NCBI GenBank assembly: GCA_963666895.2
Contig: CAXXNS010000010.1
Coordinates: 434,001-498,000 of the forward strand
Length of the DNA: 64,000 nucleotides
Reading direction: 5' to 3'
Source: G963666895 sp963666895
GTDB lineage: Bacteria > Desulfobacterota > Desulfovibrionia > Desulfovibrionales > Desulfovibrionaceae
This document shows, piece after piece, positions 1 to 8,579 of this stretch (position 1 is its first letter; each line of letters begins with the position of its first letter). Made by a program: the position numbers and the translations under genes. The notes under the pieces are model-generated. The model ran no database searches, was not told the DNA's origin, and worked only from the letters and a program-made list of their open reading frames with translations.

Positions 1-523
1 CGGCCAGGTCCTGGGCCATGGCCTGCTCCTTGAACGCGGCCACCTGGTACACGTAGTCGAACACGGGCTCGTCCGGGTCGGCCGGGGCCTGCTCGATCTG
101 TGCGGGCTCGGCCTGTTCGGCGGGCTGCTCGGCGGCCTCGGGAACTGTCTCGGGCGCCGTTTCAGCGGCCGTCTCGGGGGCGGGCTCGGCCGTGGCTTCA
201 GTGGCGTTGGCCTCGCTGGCCGCGGCCGGTTTCGGCTTGGGCTTGGGCTTCTGCTCGCCGATGCGCTCGGGGTAGGTCAGCTCCTCGGGCCGCAGCACCT
301 CGGGCTCGGCCTGTTCGGCCTGCTCGCGCAGCTCCTGCGGGGTCTGGTACTCCTCCTGCACCGGGAAGTAGCCGCGCCCGACCAAGAGTCCGAACACGAA
401 GAAGATGGTCAGGGCCAGGGCCGCGCCCACGCCCATCCAGATGAGGTCCGTGGCCGTGAGCACCACGGTGAAGACCTTGGGCCCCTTGCGGGGCGTGTTG
501 ACCACCACCTTGGGATTGGTCAT
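1..523 (-). CDS. SPOR-domain membrane protein, C-terminus beyond the window edge
   Basis: The reading frame starts at an ATG (521-523) and runs off the left edge, so only about 174 residues are visible. The N-terminus is a short basic cytoplasmic stretch, then one transmembrane helix (about residues 22-46), then a long low-complexity linker rich in Glu, Pro, Ala and Gln. The last visible residues (DYVYQVAAFKEQAMAQDLA) look like the opening strand and helix of a SPOR domain, the fold that binds denuded peptidoglycan at division sites. The gene lies directly downstream of argS on the same strand with a 24-bp gap, so the two are probably cotranscribed. The SPOR call is inferred from the architecture and the few domain residues in view. 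Confidence 0.72.
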   Translation of the reverse strand, partial: MTNPKVVVNTPRKGPKVFTVVLTATDLIWMGVGAALALTIFFVFGLLVGRGYFPVQEEYQTPQELREQAEQAEPEVLRPEELTYPERIGEQKPKPKPKPAAASEANATEATAEPAPETAAETAPETVPEAAEQPAEQAEPAQIEQAPADPDEPVFDYVYQVAAFKEQAMAQDLA

Positions 524-547
524 CAACGCTTCTCCCTGCCCCTTTCG

Positions 548-2203
548 CTACATGGATTCCGGCGCGCTCACCCCGAGCAGGCCCAGGCCCTGCTCCAGGA
601 CCCCGGCCACCCCGGCCAGGAGCCGCAAACGGGCGTCCCGGACCTGAGGCTCGGCGGAGAGCACATGGTAAGCTGTATAATATTTGTGCAGTGACGAGGC
701 AAGCTCCTGGAGATAATAGCTGACCAGATGCGGGCTCAGGGTCTGGGCCGCCCCGGCCACGGCGTTCTCGAACCCGTCCAGCAGGCGCAGCAACTCCAGC
801 TCCTCGTCCTCCACCAGATGAGCCAGCAGGACCGCGTCCGCCACGGCCGGGGCCACGCCCTCGGCCTCGGCCTTCTTGAACACCGAGTGAATGCGGGCGT
901 GGGCGTACTGCACGTAGTAGACCGGGTTGTCCATGGTCTTGGCCTTGACCAGGTCCAGGTCGAAGTCCAGCTTGGAGTCGGACTTGCGCGACAGGAACAT
1001 GAACCGGGCCGCGTCCGGACCCACCTCGGCGATGACGTCGGCCAGGGTCTCGAACTGCCCGGCCCGCGTGCTCATGGCCACGGGCTCGCCGCCCCGGAGC
1101 AGGTTGACCAGCTGGACCAGGATGACCTCCAGCTGCCCGGCCCTGCCCATGGCCGCCACCGCGCCCTGCATGCGCGGCACGTAGCCGTGGTGGTCCGCGC
1201 CCCAGATGTCCACCACCAGGTCGAAGCCGCGCTTATACTTGTCGTGGTGGTAGGCGATGTCCGAGGCGAAATAGGTCAGGTCGCCCGAGGACTTGACCAG
1301 CACGCGGTCCTTCTCGTCCCCGAACTCCGTGCTCTTGAACCACAGGGCGCCGTCGGACTCGTAGGCCAGGCCCCGGGCCTTGAGGTCGTCGAATGCCGCG
1401 TCCACCTTGCCCGTGGACACCAGGCTCCTTTCCGAGAACCACACGTCGTGGCGCACGCCGAACGCGGCCAGGTCGGTCTTGATCCCTTCCAGGATGCTGT
1501 TCATGCCGTATTCGCGGCACAGGTCCACGGCCTGGTCCTCGGGCAGATCCATCAGGTCGGGCCGCTCCTTGAGCAGCTCCAGGGCCAGGTCGCGCACATA
1601 GTCGCCCTTGTAGAAATCCTCGGGCTCGGCCGGGTTCAGGCCCTTGATTTCCTGGACCCGGTAGAGCAGGGACAGGCCCAGGATGCGCATCTGGCGGCCC
1701 GCGTCGTTGACGTAGTACTCGCACTCCACCACATGCCCGGTGCGCTCCAGGATGCGGGCCAGGGAGTCGCCCAGGGCCGCGCCCCGGCCGTGGCCGATGT
1801 GCAGGGGCCCGGTGGGGTTGGCGGACACGTACTCCACCTGCACCTTGCGGCCCTGGCCCACGTCCGCGCTCCCCAGATCATCGCCCTTGTCCAAGGCCGT
1901 GAGCAGGTCCAGCAGGCCGCTGCGCCAGAACTCCGGAGTGAACACGAAGTTCAGGAACCCGGGCCCGGCCACCTCGATGGAGGCTATGTCCGGGGCGGTC
2001 TCCAGCACCTTGGCGCGGATGGCCTCGGCCACCTCGCGCGGGGGCTTCCCGGCCTGGGAAGCCAGCATCATGGCCACGTTGGAGGCCAGGTCCCCGAAGC
2101 GCTTGTCCCGGGGGGGCTCCACGCCCGCCTTGTCCGGCCAGGCCCAGCCCAGCCCGTCCACGACCCGGTGCAGCGCATCCAATAAATATGTTTCCGCTCG
2201 CAT
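548..2203 (-). CDS. argS: Arginyl-tRNA synthetase
   Basis: A class I aminoacyl-tRNA synthetase of 551 residues, normal for ArgRS, that charges tRNA-Arg in the cytoplasm. The HIGH signature appears as GPLHIGHGRGAALGD at about residues 122-136, preceded by the typical VSANPTGP. The KMSKS position reads VAMSTRAGQ, degenerate as is common in ArgRS. The C-terminal helical anticodon-binding domain contains HARIHSVF and ends near LHKYYTAYHVL. I placed the start at the ATG at 2201-2203 because GAGGAGA lies just upstream; the frame stays open further upstream but lacks a better start. It leads a probable two-gene unit with the SPOR gene. Confidence 0.97.
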   Translation of the reverse strand: MRAETYLLDALHRVVDGLGWAWPDKAGVEPPRDKRFGDLASNVAMMLASQAGKPPREVAEAIRAKVLETAPDIASIEVAGPGFLNFVFTPEFWRSGLLDLLTALDKGDDLGSADVGQGRKVQVEYVSANPTGPLHIGHGRGAALGDSLARILERTGHVVECEYYVNDAGRQMRILGLSLLYRVQEIKGLNPAEPEDFYKGDYVRDLALELLKERPDLMDLPEDQAVDLCREYGMNSILEGIKTDLAAFGVRHDVWFSERSLVSTGKVDAAFDDLKARGLAYESDGALWFKSTEFGDEKDRVLVKSSGDLTYFASDIAYHHDKYKRGFDLVVDIWGADHHGYVPRMQGAVAAMGRAGQLEVILVQLVNLLRGGEPVAMSTRAGQFETLADVIAEVGPDAARFMFLSRKSDSKLDFDLDLVKAKTMDNPVYYVQYAHARIHSVFKKAEAEGVAPAVADAVLLAHLVEDEELELLRLLDGFENAVAGAAQTLSPHLVSYYLQELASSLHKYYTAYHVLSAEPQVRDARLRLLAGVAGVLEQGLGLLGVSAPESM

Positions 2204-2352
2204 GGCTTGTCTCTCCTCGATCCCCAATGGTGGCCCGCAGGGACCGCCCATCTACCACCTTTCCCCCTGAAATCCAAGTTGGGAAAAAGAGCCTTCATTT
2301 TCGCCTTTTCAACGCTCGCCAAACCCGCTATCGTCCTCTTTCAGGCACGCCC

Positions 2353-3510
2353 ATGAAGGACACCAAGCCTGAATTAATCCGCGCCGCCCGGGCGCACACC
2401 ATGGCCCCGGGAAGGCCCCCCATCCAAAACGCCGCCGTACTCATCGACGGCCCCGACATACGTGGCGTGGGCACGTGGGACGAAATGCGCGACCTGGCCC
2501 CGGACGCATTGGTCACGGACCTGGGCCACGTTACCATGGCCCCGGGCCTGATCAACCCCCACGTGCATCTGGAGATGACCCATTTGCTGGGCAAGATCAC
2601 CAGGGGCCAGGGCTTCAGCGCCTGGATCAAGTCCCTGGTGGCGCAGCCCCTGTACGACCTGGACCGCGACCTGGTGCTTTCCGCCTGCCACGACATGCGG
2701 GAGGGCGGCATCGCGCACGTGGGAGACATCTCCACCAGGAACGCCGCCACCGTGGCCGGGCTGCTCCAAGCGTCCGGCCTTTTTTTCACCGCCTTTTGCG
2801 AGGCCATCTTTTTCGAGCCCCAGGCCGACGACCACGAGTTCGTTCCCCAGGGCGAGTTCGAAAACGGGCGGCTGGCCGCGGCCGGACACGCCCTGTACAC
2901 CACCAGCCCCGAGACCATGCTCCGGGCCAAGATGGCCTCCGAGTCCCGGGGGCTGCCCTTTTCCATGCACCTGGCCGAGCACCAGGAAGAGGTGAACATG
3001 CTCCGGGACGGCTCCGGCCCCCTGCCGGACATGCTGGCCCTGGCCGGCATCGGGTTGGAGCGGTTCACCCCGCCGGGCAAGCGGCCCGTGCCCTACGCCC
3101 TGGGCATCGGCCTGCTGGGCCCGCACACCCTGGCCGTGCACTGCGTGCAGGTGGACGAGAACGACGTGGGCGTCCTGGCCCGGACCAAAACCCACGTCTG
3201 CCTGTGCCCGCGCTCCAACGAATACATCGGCGTGGGCCACGCGCCCTGGGAGGCGCTCATGGAGGCCGGGGTCAACCTGTGCCTGGGCACGGACGGCCTG
3301 TGCTCCAACACGGACCTGGACCTGTGGAACGAGGCCGCATTCGTCAAACAGCGGCTGGACCGACCCTGGAGCCTGGACCAGGCCCTGGCCTGGATGACCA
3401 TGAACCCGGCCCGGGCCCTGGGCGTGGACCAGTCTCTGGGCAGCCTGGAGCCCGGCAAGGCGGCCCGCTGGTCCGTGGTGCCGCAACGCATCGAGGAATT
3501 GTTCGCATGA
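2353..3510 (+). CDS. Amidohydrolase of the AtzA/MtaD/SsnA type (possible aminodeoxyfutalosine or adenosine-type deaminase)
   Basis: A 385-residue metal-dependent TIM-barrel amidohydrolase. The first metal-binding HxH is in NPHVHLEM (about residues 70-77), the third His in MHLAEHQEE, the fourth in LAVHCVQV, and the catalytic Asp in CLGTDGLCSN. This order is that of cytosine/chlorohydrolase-like deaminases. In menaquinone-futalosine organisms a member of this group deaminates aminodeoxyfutalosine; the substrate here cannot be read from sequence. The start is the ATG at 2353, where similarity to the family begins; its ribosome site is weak, and the frame stays open upstream over the argS promoter. 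It lies 21 bp before pyrB and probably shares its transcript. Confidence 0.85.
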   Translation: MKDTKPELIRAARAHTMAPGRPPIQNAAVLIDGPDIRGVGTWDEMRDLAPDALVTDLGHVTMAPGLINPHVHLEMTHLLGKITRGQGFSAWIKSLVAQPLYDLDRDLVLSACHDMREGGIAHVGDISTRNAATVAGLLQASGLFFTAFCEAIFFEPQADDHEFVPQGEFENGRLAAAGHALYTTSPETMLRAKMASESRGLPFSMHLAEHQEEVNMLRDGSGPLPDMLALAGIGLERFTPPGKRPVPYALGIGLLGPHTLAVHCVQVDENDVGVLARTKTHVCLCPRSNEYIGVGHAPWEALMEAGVNLCLGTDGLCSNTDLDLWNEAAFVKQRLDRPWSLDQALAWMTMNPARALGVDQSLGSLEPGKAARWSVVPQRIEELFA

Positions 3511-3531
3511 CGGGTTGGAGAGGAGACGGAC

Positions 3532-4467
3532 ATGCAATGGCGACATAAGGATTTGTTGGACGTGGGCCAGTTGACCCCGGACGAGGTGGCCTCCCTGTTC
3601 GAGACGGCCAGCCACTTCCAGGAGATCAACACCCGGCCGGTGAAAAAGGTGCCCACCCTGCGCGGCCGCAGCGTGGTCCTGTTCTTCGCCGAGCCCAGCA
3701 CGCGCACCAAGACCAGCTTCGACGTGGCCGGCAAGCGGCTCTCGGCCGACACCTTCTCCCTGGCCAAGAGCTCCAGCTCCCTGACCAAGGGCGAGACCCT
3801 CAAGGACACGGCCCTGACCCTGCAGGCCATGAGCCCGGACGCCATCGTCATCCGCCACTCCATGAGCGGCGCGGCCGAGTTCCTGTCCAAGCGGCTTTCC
3901 TGCAGCGTGATCAACGCGGGCGACGGCCGCCACGCCCACCCCACCCAGGCCCTGCTGGACTCCTTCACCCTGACCAAGCACTGGGGCGGACTCAAGGGCA
4001 AGACCGTGCTCATCCTGGGCGACATCGCCCACTCCCGGGTGGCCCGCTCCAACGTCCAGCTGCTGACCATGCTCGGGGCCAAGGTGCGAATCTGCGGTCC
4101 GCGCACCCTGCTGCCCCCGGCCCTGGCCACCTGGCCGGTGGAGGTCTACTCCGACCTCAAGGAGGCCGTGCGCAAGGTGGACGCGGTCATGTGCCTGCGG
4201 CTCCAGCTGGAACGCATGCAGGCCGGGCTCCTGCCGGACCTGCGCGAGTACGCCCGGTTCTACGGCCTGGGCTTCGAGCACCTCAAACTGGCCGCCAGGA
4301 ACGTCTGCGTCCTGCATCCCGGGCCCATCAACCGGGGCGTGGAGATCGCCTCGGACCTGGCCGACTGCGCGGACAGCCTGATCCTGGACCAGGTGGCCTC
4401 GGGCGTGGCCGTGCGCATGGCCCTGCTCTTTCTCATCCTGACCCGCAAGAACGAGGAGGAGATGTAA
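3532..4467 (+). CDS. pyrB: Aspartate carbamoyltransferase catalytic chain
   Basis: A protein of 311 residues that condenses carbamoyl phosphate with aspartate, the committed step of pyrimidine synthesis. The carbamoyl-phosphate loop FAEPSTRTKTSF is at about residues 52-63, and HAHPTQALLDSF, LILGDIAHSRVARS and HPGPINRGVE follow in the expected order. No regulatory chain (pyrI) is adjacent. A good ribosome site (GAGGAGA) precedes the ATG. The stop overlaps the start of pyrC as TAATG, so translation of the two is coupled, and the next pyrimidine enzyme follows directly. There is no visible attenuator between the upstream amidohydrolase and this gene. Confidence 0.97.
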   Translation: MQWRHKDLLDVGQLTPDEVASLFETASHFQEINTRPVKKVPTLRGRSVVLFFAEPSTRTKTSFDVAGKRLSADTFSLAKSSSSLTKGETLKDTALTLQAMSPDAIVIRHSMSGAAEFLSKRLSCSVINAGDGRHAHPTQALLDSFTLTKHWGGLKGKTVLILGDIAHSRVARSNVQLLTMLGAKVRICGPRTLLPPALATWPVEVYSDLKEAVRKVDAVMCLRLQLERMQAGLLPDLREYARFYGLGFEHLKLAARNVCVLHPGPINRGVEIASDLADCADSLILDQVASGVAVRMALLFLILTRKNEEEM

Positions 4468-5738
4468 TGGCTCCGGTCAAACTCGTGATCACAAACGGCA
4501 AGCTCAAGGGCAAGGCCGTGGACATATTCGTGGCCAAGGGCCTGATCGAAGCCGTGCATCCGGCCGGCAAGCACCGCCCGCCCGAAGGGGCCAAGGTGGT
4601 GGACGCGGCCGGGCTCCTGCTCCTGCCCAGCCTGAGCGACGTGCATACCCATTTGCGCGAGCCCGGGTTCGAGTACAAGGAGGACATCGCCTCGGGCCTG
4701 GCCGCGGCCGCCCACGGCGGGTTCGGCAACATCCTGTGCATGGCCAACACCCTGCCGGTCAACGACAACGCCACGGTCACCGAGCTGATGCTGGAAAAGG
4801 CCGGGGAAGCATGGCCGGGCGGCCCCCGCCTCTTCCCCATCGGCGCCCTGACCCAAAAACTGGAAGGCAAGCTTCTGGCCCCCATGGCCGAACTGGCCGA
4901 GGCCGGGTGCGTGGCCTTTTCCAACGACGGCGTGCCCATCGCCTCCAGCGAGATAATGCGGAGGGCCATGGAATACGCCTCGGACACGGGCCGCGTGGTC
5001 ATCGACCACTGCGAGGATCCCCACCTGGCCGTGGCGGCCGGGATCAACGAGGGCGCGATCTCCTCGCGCCTGGGCCTGGCCGGGCAGCCCGACGTGGCCG
5101 AAGCCGCCCAGGTGGCCCGCGACGTGCTCCTGGCCGAATACCTGGACCTGCCCATCCATCTGGCCCACATCTCCTGCGAAAAGTCCGTGGACATCATCGC
5201 CCGGGCCAAGGACCGCGAGGTGGACGTCACGGCCGAGACCTGCCCCCACTACCTGTGCCTGACCGAGGACCGGGTAACGGGCTACGACACCGCGGCCAAG
5301 GTCAACCCCCCCCTGCGCACCGAGGCCGACCGCCAGGCCGTGCTGGCCGCCCTGGAGTCCGGGGTCATCGACATGCTGGCCACGGACCACGCCCCCCACG
5401 CGGCCCATGAAAAGGAGGTCGAGTTCGACCTGGCCCCCTGCGGCATCACCGGCCTGGACACGGCCCTGTCCCTGACCTGGGGACTGGTGGCCAGGGGCGA
5501 GCTGTCCGAGGCCGCGTTCCTGCGCGCCTGGACCAAGGCCCCGGCCGAGCGCTTCCTTCTGCCGGTCAACCGCTTCCGGCCCGGCGACCCGGCCGACTTC
5601 CTGATCTTCGATCCGGACAAATCCTGGACCGTGAGCCCGGAAACCCTGGTCTCCAAGGGCAAGAACTCGCCCTGGATCGGCTCCACGCTCTCCGGCCGCG
5701 TGGAGCGCCATTTCCTTTCCGGCAAAAAGATTGTATGA
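4467..5738 (+). CDS. pyrC: Dihydroorotase
   Basis: A protein of 423 residues that cyclises carbamoyl-aspartate to dihydroorotate. It is of the long, class I type: the metal site HTHLREPGFEYKED is at about residues 57-70, the catalytic loop region AHISCEKSVD follows, and LATDHAPHAAHEK carries the late Asp and His residues. The start ATG overlaps the pyrB stop by one base, with GAGGAG eight bases upstream. Because pyrB lies immediately upstream, this could form an ATCase-DHO complex of the kind known for class I dihydroorotases; that is inference from context. The metal-bridging Lys of the type I enzymes is not evident at a fixed place, so I do not assign the subtype firmly. Confidence 0.95.
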   Translation: MAPVKLVITNGKLKGKAVDIFVAKGLIEAVHPAGKHRPPEGAKVVDAAGLLLLPSLSDVHTHLREPGFEYKEDIASGLAAAAHGGFGNILCMANTLPVNDNATVTELMLEKAGEAWPGGPRLFPIGALTQKLEGKLLAPMAELAEAGCVAFSNDGVPIASSEIMRRAMEYASDTGRVVIDHCEDPHLAVAAGINEGAISSRLGLAGQPDVAEAAQVARDVLLAEYLDLPIHLAHISCEKSVDIIARAKDREVDVTAETCPHYLCLTEDRVTGYDTAAKVNPPLRTEADRQAVLAALESGVIDMLATDHAPHAAHEKEVEFDLAPCGITGLDTALSLTWGLVARGELSEAAFLRAWTKAPAERFLLPVNRFRPGDPADFLIFDPDKSWTVSPETLVSKGKNSPWIGSTLSGRVERHFLSGKKIV

Positions 5739-5778
5739 CCGCAGGCCAAGCCACGCCCAGACCGGAGGACAGCGATCC

Positions 5779-7110
5779 ATGAGTCAGCCCTTCAAAGACG
5801 CCATATCCATCTGCAAGGCCATGATGCGCAACGGCTACGACGCCTACGTCATCAACGCCCGGCTGCAGCAGATGACCCTGGACGACAAAAAGGCCCACTG
5901 CACCATCGACATCTGCACCGAGATGGACCTGGACGAGCTCAAGAAGCACTTCCCCACGGTCCAGGAAAGCCCGGACCCCACGGCCATGGCCGTGCTCAAG
6001 GAAGGCTCCACCACCTTCCTCATCTACCCGGCCGACGCGGACGACGCCTCCCACCCCGAGGAGACCGTGACCCGGCTCACCCCGCGCCTCTTGAAGGAAC
6101 TGGAGGCCAAGGGCGAGATTCCGCTCTCATCGGCCTGCCCCTGGATCCCCAAGGTGGCCGACACCTACGAGGGATTCGAGGACTTCTCCTCGGGCGAGGT
6201 GCGCTTCCAGGGCATCCCGGACCAGACCCTGCGGCGCGACTACCTCCTGGCCGTGCGCGCCCTGCGCTTCGCGGCCAACTTCAACCTGCCCATCGAGGCC
6301 AACACCTGGATGGCCATCGTGCGCGGCGCGCGCCGCGTCCTGGACTACGTGTCCGTCACCGACATCATGGACGAGTGGCGCAAGGTCGAAGCCGAGACCA
6401 TGTACAAGTTCGCCAAGCTCCTGTTCGACTCCCAGATCCTGCACGGCCTGATCCCGGAACTGGCCGCCCTGTCCCGCGTGGTCCAGATCAAGAACCCGGA
6501 AGAGGGCGAGGAGACCGTGCTCGACCACACCATCGAGGTCATGCGCCGCTACCCCGAGGAGCTGCCCTACGACTGGTACGGCACCCTGGCCTGCTTCTTC
6601 CACGACGTGGGCAAGCTCTACACCGCGGAATACTACGACGGGCAGTGGAACTTCCTCCAGCACCACCGCGTGGGCGCCAAGGTGACGCGCAAGATCCTGA
6701 CCCGGCTGCGCTTCACCCAGGAAGACATCGACCTGGTCTGCACCCTGGTCCAGAACCACATGCGGCCCCACTTCATGCTCACCGACCGGGGCGCGCGCAA
6801 GCTCAAGGCCCTGGACGAGTTCCCGCGCATCATGGAGATGGTCCGCGCCGACATCAAGGCCCGGGGCGGGGCCTACCGCGAGTTCAACCACAACCTCAAG
6901 ATGCTCGAGCGGGCCGACCTGCCCGAGGACGAGACCGAACCCCTGCTCAACGGCAACGCCATCATGCAGGCCACCGGACTCAAGCCCGGCCCGGCCGTGG
7001 GCATCATCCGCGAGGCCCTGCTCACCGCCCAGATCGCGGGCGACGTGCAGTCCGAAGAGGACGCCATCGACTTCGTCAAGCACTACGCCGAGAAGGAGCA
7101 GTTGCAGTAG
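5779..7110 (+). CDS. HD-domain protein derived from a class II CCA-adding/poly(A) polymerase, nucleotidyltransferase head degenerate
   Basis: A 443-residue protein with the layout of tRNA nucleotidyltransferase but a damaged head. The RNA-binding neck motif is clear: LRRDYLLAVRALRFAANF at about residues 151-168. The HD phosphohydrolase domain (VLDHTIEVM, then FFHDVGKLYT, then HHRVGAK and NHMRPH) is intact, and the C-terminal tail (LNGNAIMQATGLKPGP) also matches the family. The N-terminal catalytic signature is not: the Gly-Gly loop is replaced by DAYVINARLQ, and the DxD pair reads CTIDICTEMD, with the first Asp missing. So phosphohydrolase activity is plausible while CCA addition is doubtful. 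It follows pyrC by 40 bp with GGAGG upstream and is followed by a strong terminator. Confidence 0.75.
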   Translation: MSQPFKDAISICKAMMRNGYDAYVINARLQQMTLDDKKAHCTIDICTEMDLDELKKHFPTVQESPDPTAMAVLKEGSTTFLIYPADADDASHPEETVTRLTPRLLKELEAKGEIPLSSACPWIPKVADTYEGFEDFSSGEVRFQGIPDQTLRRDYLLAVRALRFAANFNLPIEANTWMAIVRGARRVLDYVSVTDIMDEWRKVEAETMYKFAKLLFDSQILHGLIPELAALSRVVQIKNPEEGEETVLDHTIEVMRRYPEELPYDWYGTLACFFHDVGKLYTAEYYDGQWNFLQHHRVGAKVTRKILTRLRFTQEDIDLVCTLVQNHMRPHFMLTDRGARKLKALDEFPRIMEMVRADIKARGGAYREFNHNLKMLERADLPEDETEPLLNGNAIMQATGLKPGPAVGIIREALLTAQIAGDVQSEEDAIDFVKHYAEKEQLQ

Positions 7111-7154
7111 GCATTGCTCCGCAAGCCAAGGGGCGCGGCCCCTTGGAACCCGCA

Positions 7155-7193
7155 TTAAAAAAGCCCCCTCGTCTTCGAGGGGGCTTTTTGTTT
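7155..7193. terminator. Bidirectional intrinsic terminator
   Basis: The stem AAGCCCCCTCG / CGAGGGGGCTT with a four-base TCTT loop is flanked by A-runs on the left and TTTTTG on the right. It lies between the convergent pyr cluster and hisG and can serve both. Confidence 0.9.
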
Positions 7194-7215
7194 CGGCGAG
7201 ATGGAGTGGGAAGAA

Positions 7216-8094
7216 TCAGATGACCTTGTTCAGGGGGTATTCGATGATGCCCTCGGCGCCGAGTTCCTTGAGCTGGGGGATGAGTTCGCGGACAACCGCC
7301 TCGTCCACGATGATCTCCACGGACAGCCAGGCCGGGTCCTGCAACTCGGCCACGGTCGGCGAGTTCAGGCTGGGCAGCAGGCCGTTGGCGTGCGCCAGCT
7401 TGTCCTTGGGCAGGTTCATCTTCAGGCCGACCATCTTCTCGGCCCGCAGCGCGCCCTGCAAGAGCAGGTTCATGCGCTCGATCTTCTTGCGCTTCCAGGG
7501 GTCTTCCCAGGACTTCTTGTTGGCGATGAACCGGGTGTTGGTCTGCATGAGCTCGGCGATGATGCGCAGGCCGTTGGCCCGGATGGTGGTGCCGGTCTCG
7601 GTCACCTCCACGATGGCGTCGCACAGCCCCTCCACCACCTTGGCCTCGGTGGCTCCCCAGGAAAAGGACACCTCCACGTCCACGTCAATGGACTGGAAGT
7701 AGTTCTTGGTGAAGTTCACCAGCTCGGTGGAAATCTTCTTGCCGGCCAGGTCCTCGGGCCGCTTGAAGGGCGAGCCGTCGCGCACGCAGAGCACCCAGCT
7801 GGCCGGGCGGTTGGAGACCTTGGAATAGACCAGGTCCGAGACCACCACCACGTCCGAGGAATTCTCCATGATCCAGTCCTTGCCGGTCAGGCCGCAGTCC
7901 AGGGTGCCCTGTTCCACGTAGATGCTCATCTCCTGGGCCCGGCACATGGAGCACTTGATCTCGGCGTCGTCGATCTCCGGAAAATAGTTGCGGTGATGGG
8001 TGCGAATCTTCCAGCCGGACTTCTCGAACAGCTTGATGGTCGCTTCCTGAAGCGAGCCCTTGGGAATGCCGAGTTTCAACAACTGGTCGCTCAT
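7216..8094 (-). CDS. hisG: ATP phosphoribosyltransferase, long form
   Basis: A protein of 292 residues, the first enzyme of histidine synthesis, joining ATP and PRPP. Residues near the N-terminus (KLGIPKGSLQEATIKLFEKS) and GLTGKDWIMEN match the catalytic domains. The phosphate-binding loop appears as EVTETGTTIRANGLRII at about residues 167-183. The length and the C-terminal segment (VEIIVDEAVVRELIPQLKELG) mark it as the hexameric long form with its own histidine-sensing domain, which does not need HisZ. The ATG overlaps the hisI stop as ATGA, so hisI and hisG form a coupled pair. Confidence 0.96.
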   Translation of the reverse strand: MSDQLLKLGIPKGSLQEATIKLFEKSGWKIRTHHRNYFPEIDDAEIKCSMCRAQEMSIYVEQGTLDCGLTGKDWIMENSSDVVVVSDLVYSKVSNRPASWVLCVRDGSPFKRPEDLAGKKISTELVNFTKNYFQSIDVDVEVSFSWGATEAKVVEGLCDAIVEVTETGTTIRANGLRIIAELMQTNTRFIANKKSWEDPWKRKKIERMNLLLQGALRAEKMVGLKMNLPKDKLAHANGLLPSLNSPTVAELQDPAWLSVEIIVDEAVVRELIPQLKELGAEGIIEYPLNKVI

Positions 8095-8477
8095 TTCTTG
8101 TAGACCTCCTGCGGGTCGAAGACCAGGGGCGAGCATTCGGCCGGGCCCTGGTCGGTGATCATTCTGTAGAAGCAGCTCCGGTAACCCTTGTGGCAGGCCG
8201 CGCCCCCCATCTGGTGGACGCGCAGGAGCACGGTGTCCTCGTCGCAGTCCACGCGGACGTCCACGATCTTCTGCACGTGGCCCGAGGTGCCGCCCTTGCG
8301 CCACAGGGTCTGGCGGGAGCGGCTGTAATAGTGGGCCTCTTTGGTCTCCAGGGTCTTTTCCCAGGCCTCTTCATTCATGTAGGCGAGCATGAGCACCTCG
8401 CCGGAATCCGCGTCCTGGGCAATGGCCGGAACCAGGCCGTTCATCTTCTTGAAATCGGGTCGAAGCTCTTTATCCAT
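8091..8477 (-). CDS. hisI: Phosphoribosyl-AMP cyclohydrolase
   Basis: A protein of 128 residues for the third step of histidine synthesis, opening the adenine ring of PR-AMP. The motifs VLMLAYMNEEAW, YYSRSRQTLWRKGGTSGH and the metal-binding DVRVDCDEDTVLLRV and ACHKGYRSCFYR are all present. No HisE pyrophosphohydrolase domain is fused, so hisE must be elsewhere. The start is ATG 8475-8477 with GGAGG seven bases upstream; a TTG 15 bases earlier is less likely. It heads the hisI-hisG pair on the minus strand. Confidence 0.96.
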   Translation of the reverse strand: MDKELRPDFKKMNGLVPAIAQDADSGEVLMLAYMNEEAWEKTLETKEAHYYSRSRQTLWRKGGTSGHVQKIVDVRVDCDEDTVLLRVHQMGGAACHKGYRSCFYRMITDQGPAECSPLVFDPQEVYKK

Positions 8478-8579
8478 GGGTCGATCCTCCAAGGGACTGT
8501 GTGCATAATACAGTTCCCCCCGGCCTGCAAGGCCTCGCCAGGGTGTCGCCCCGCCGCGCCCACGACAATATTGTGACGA

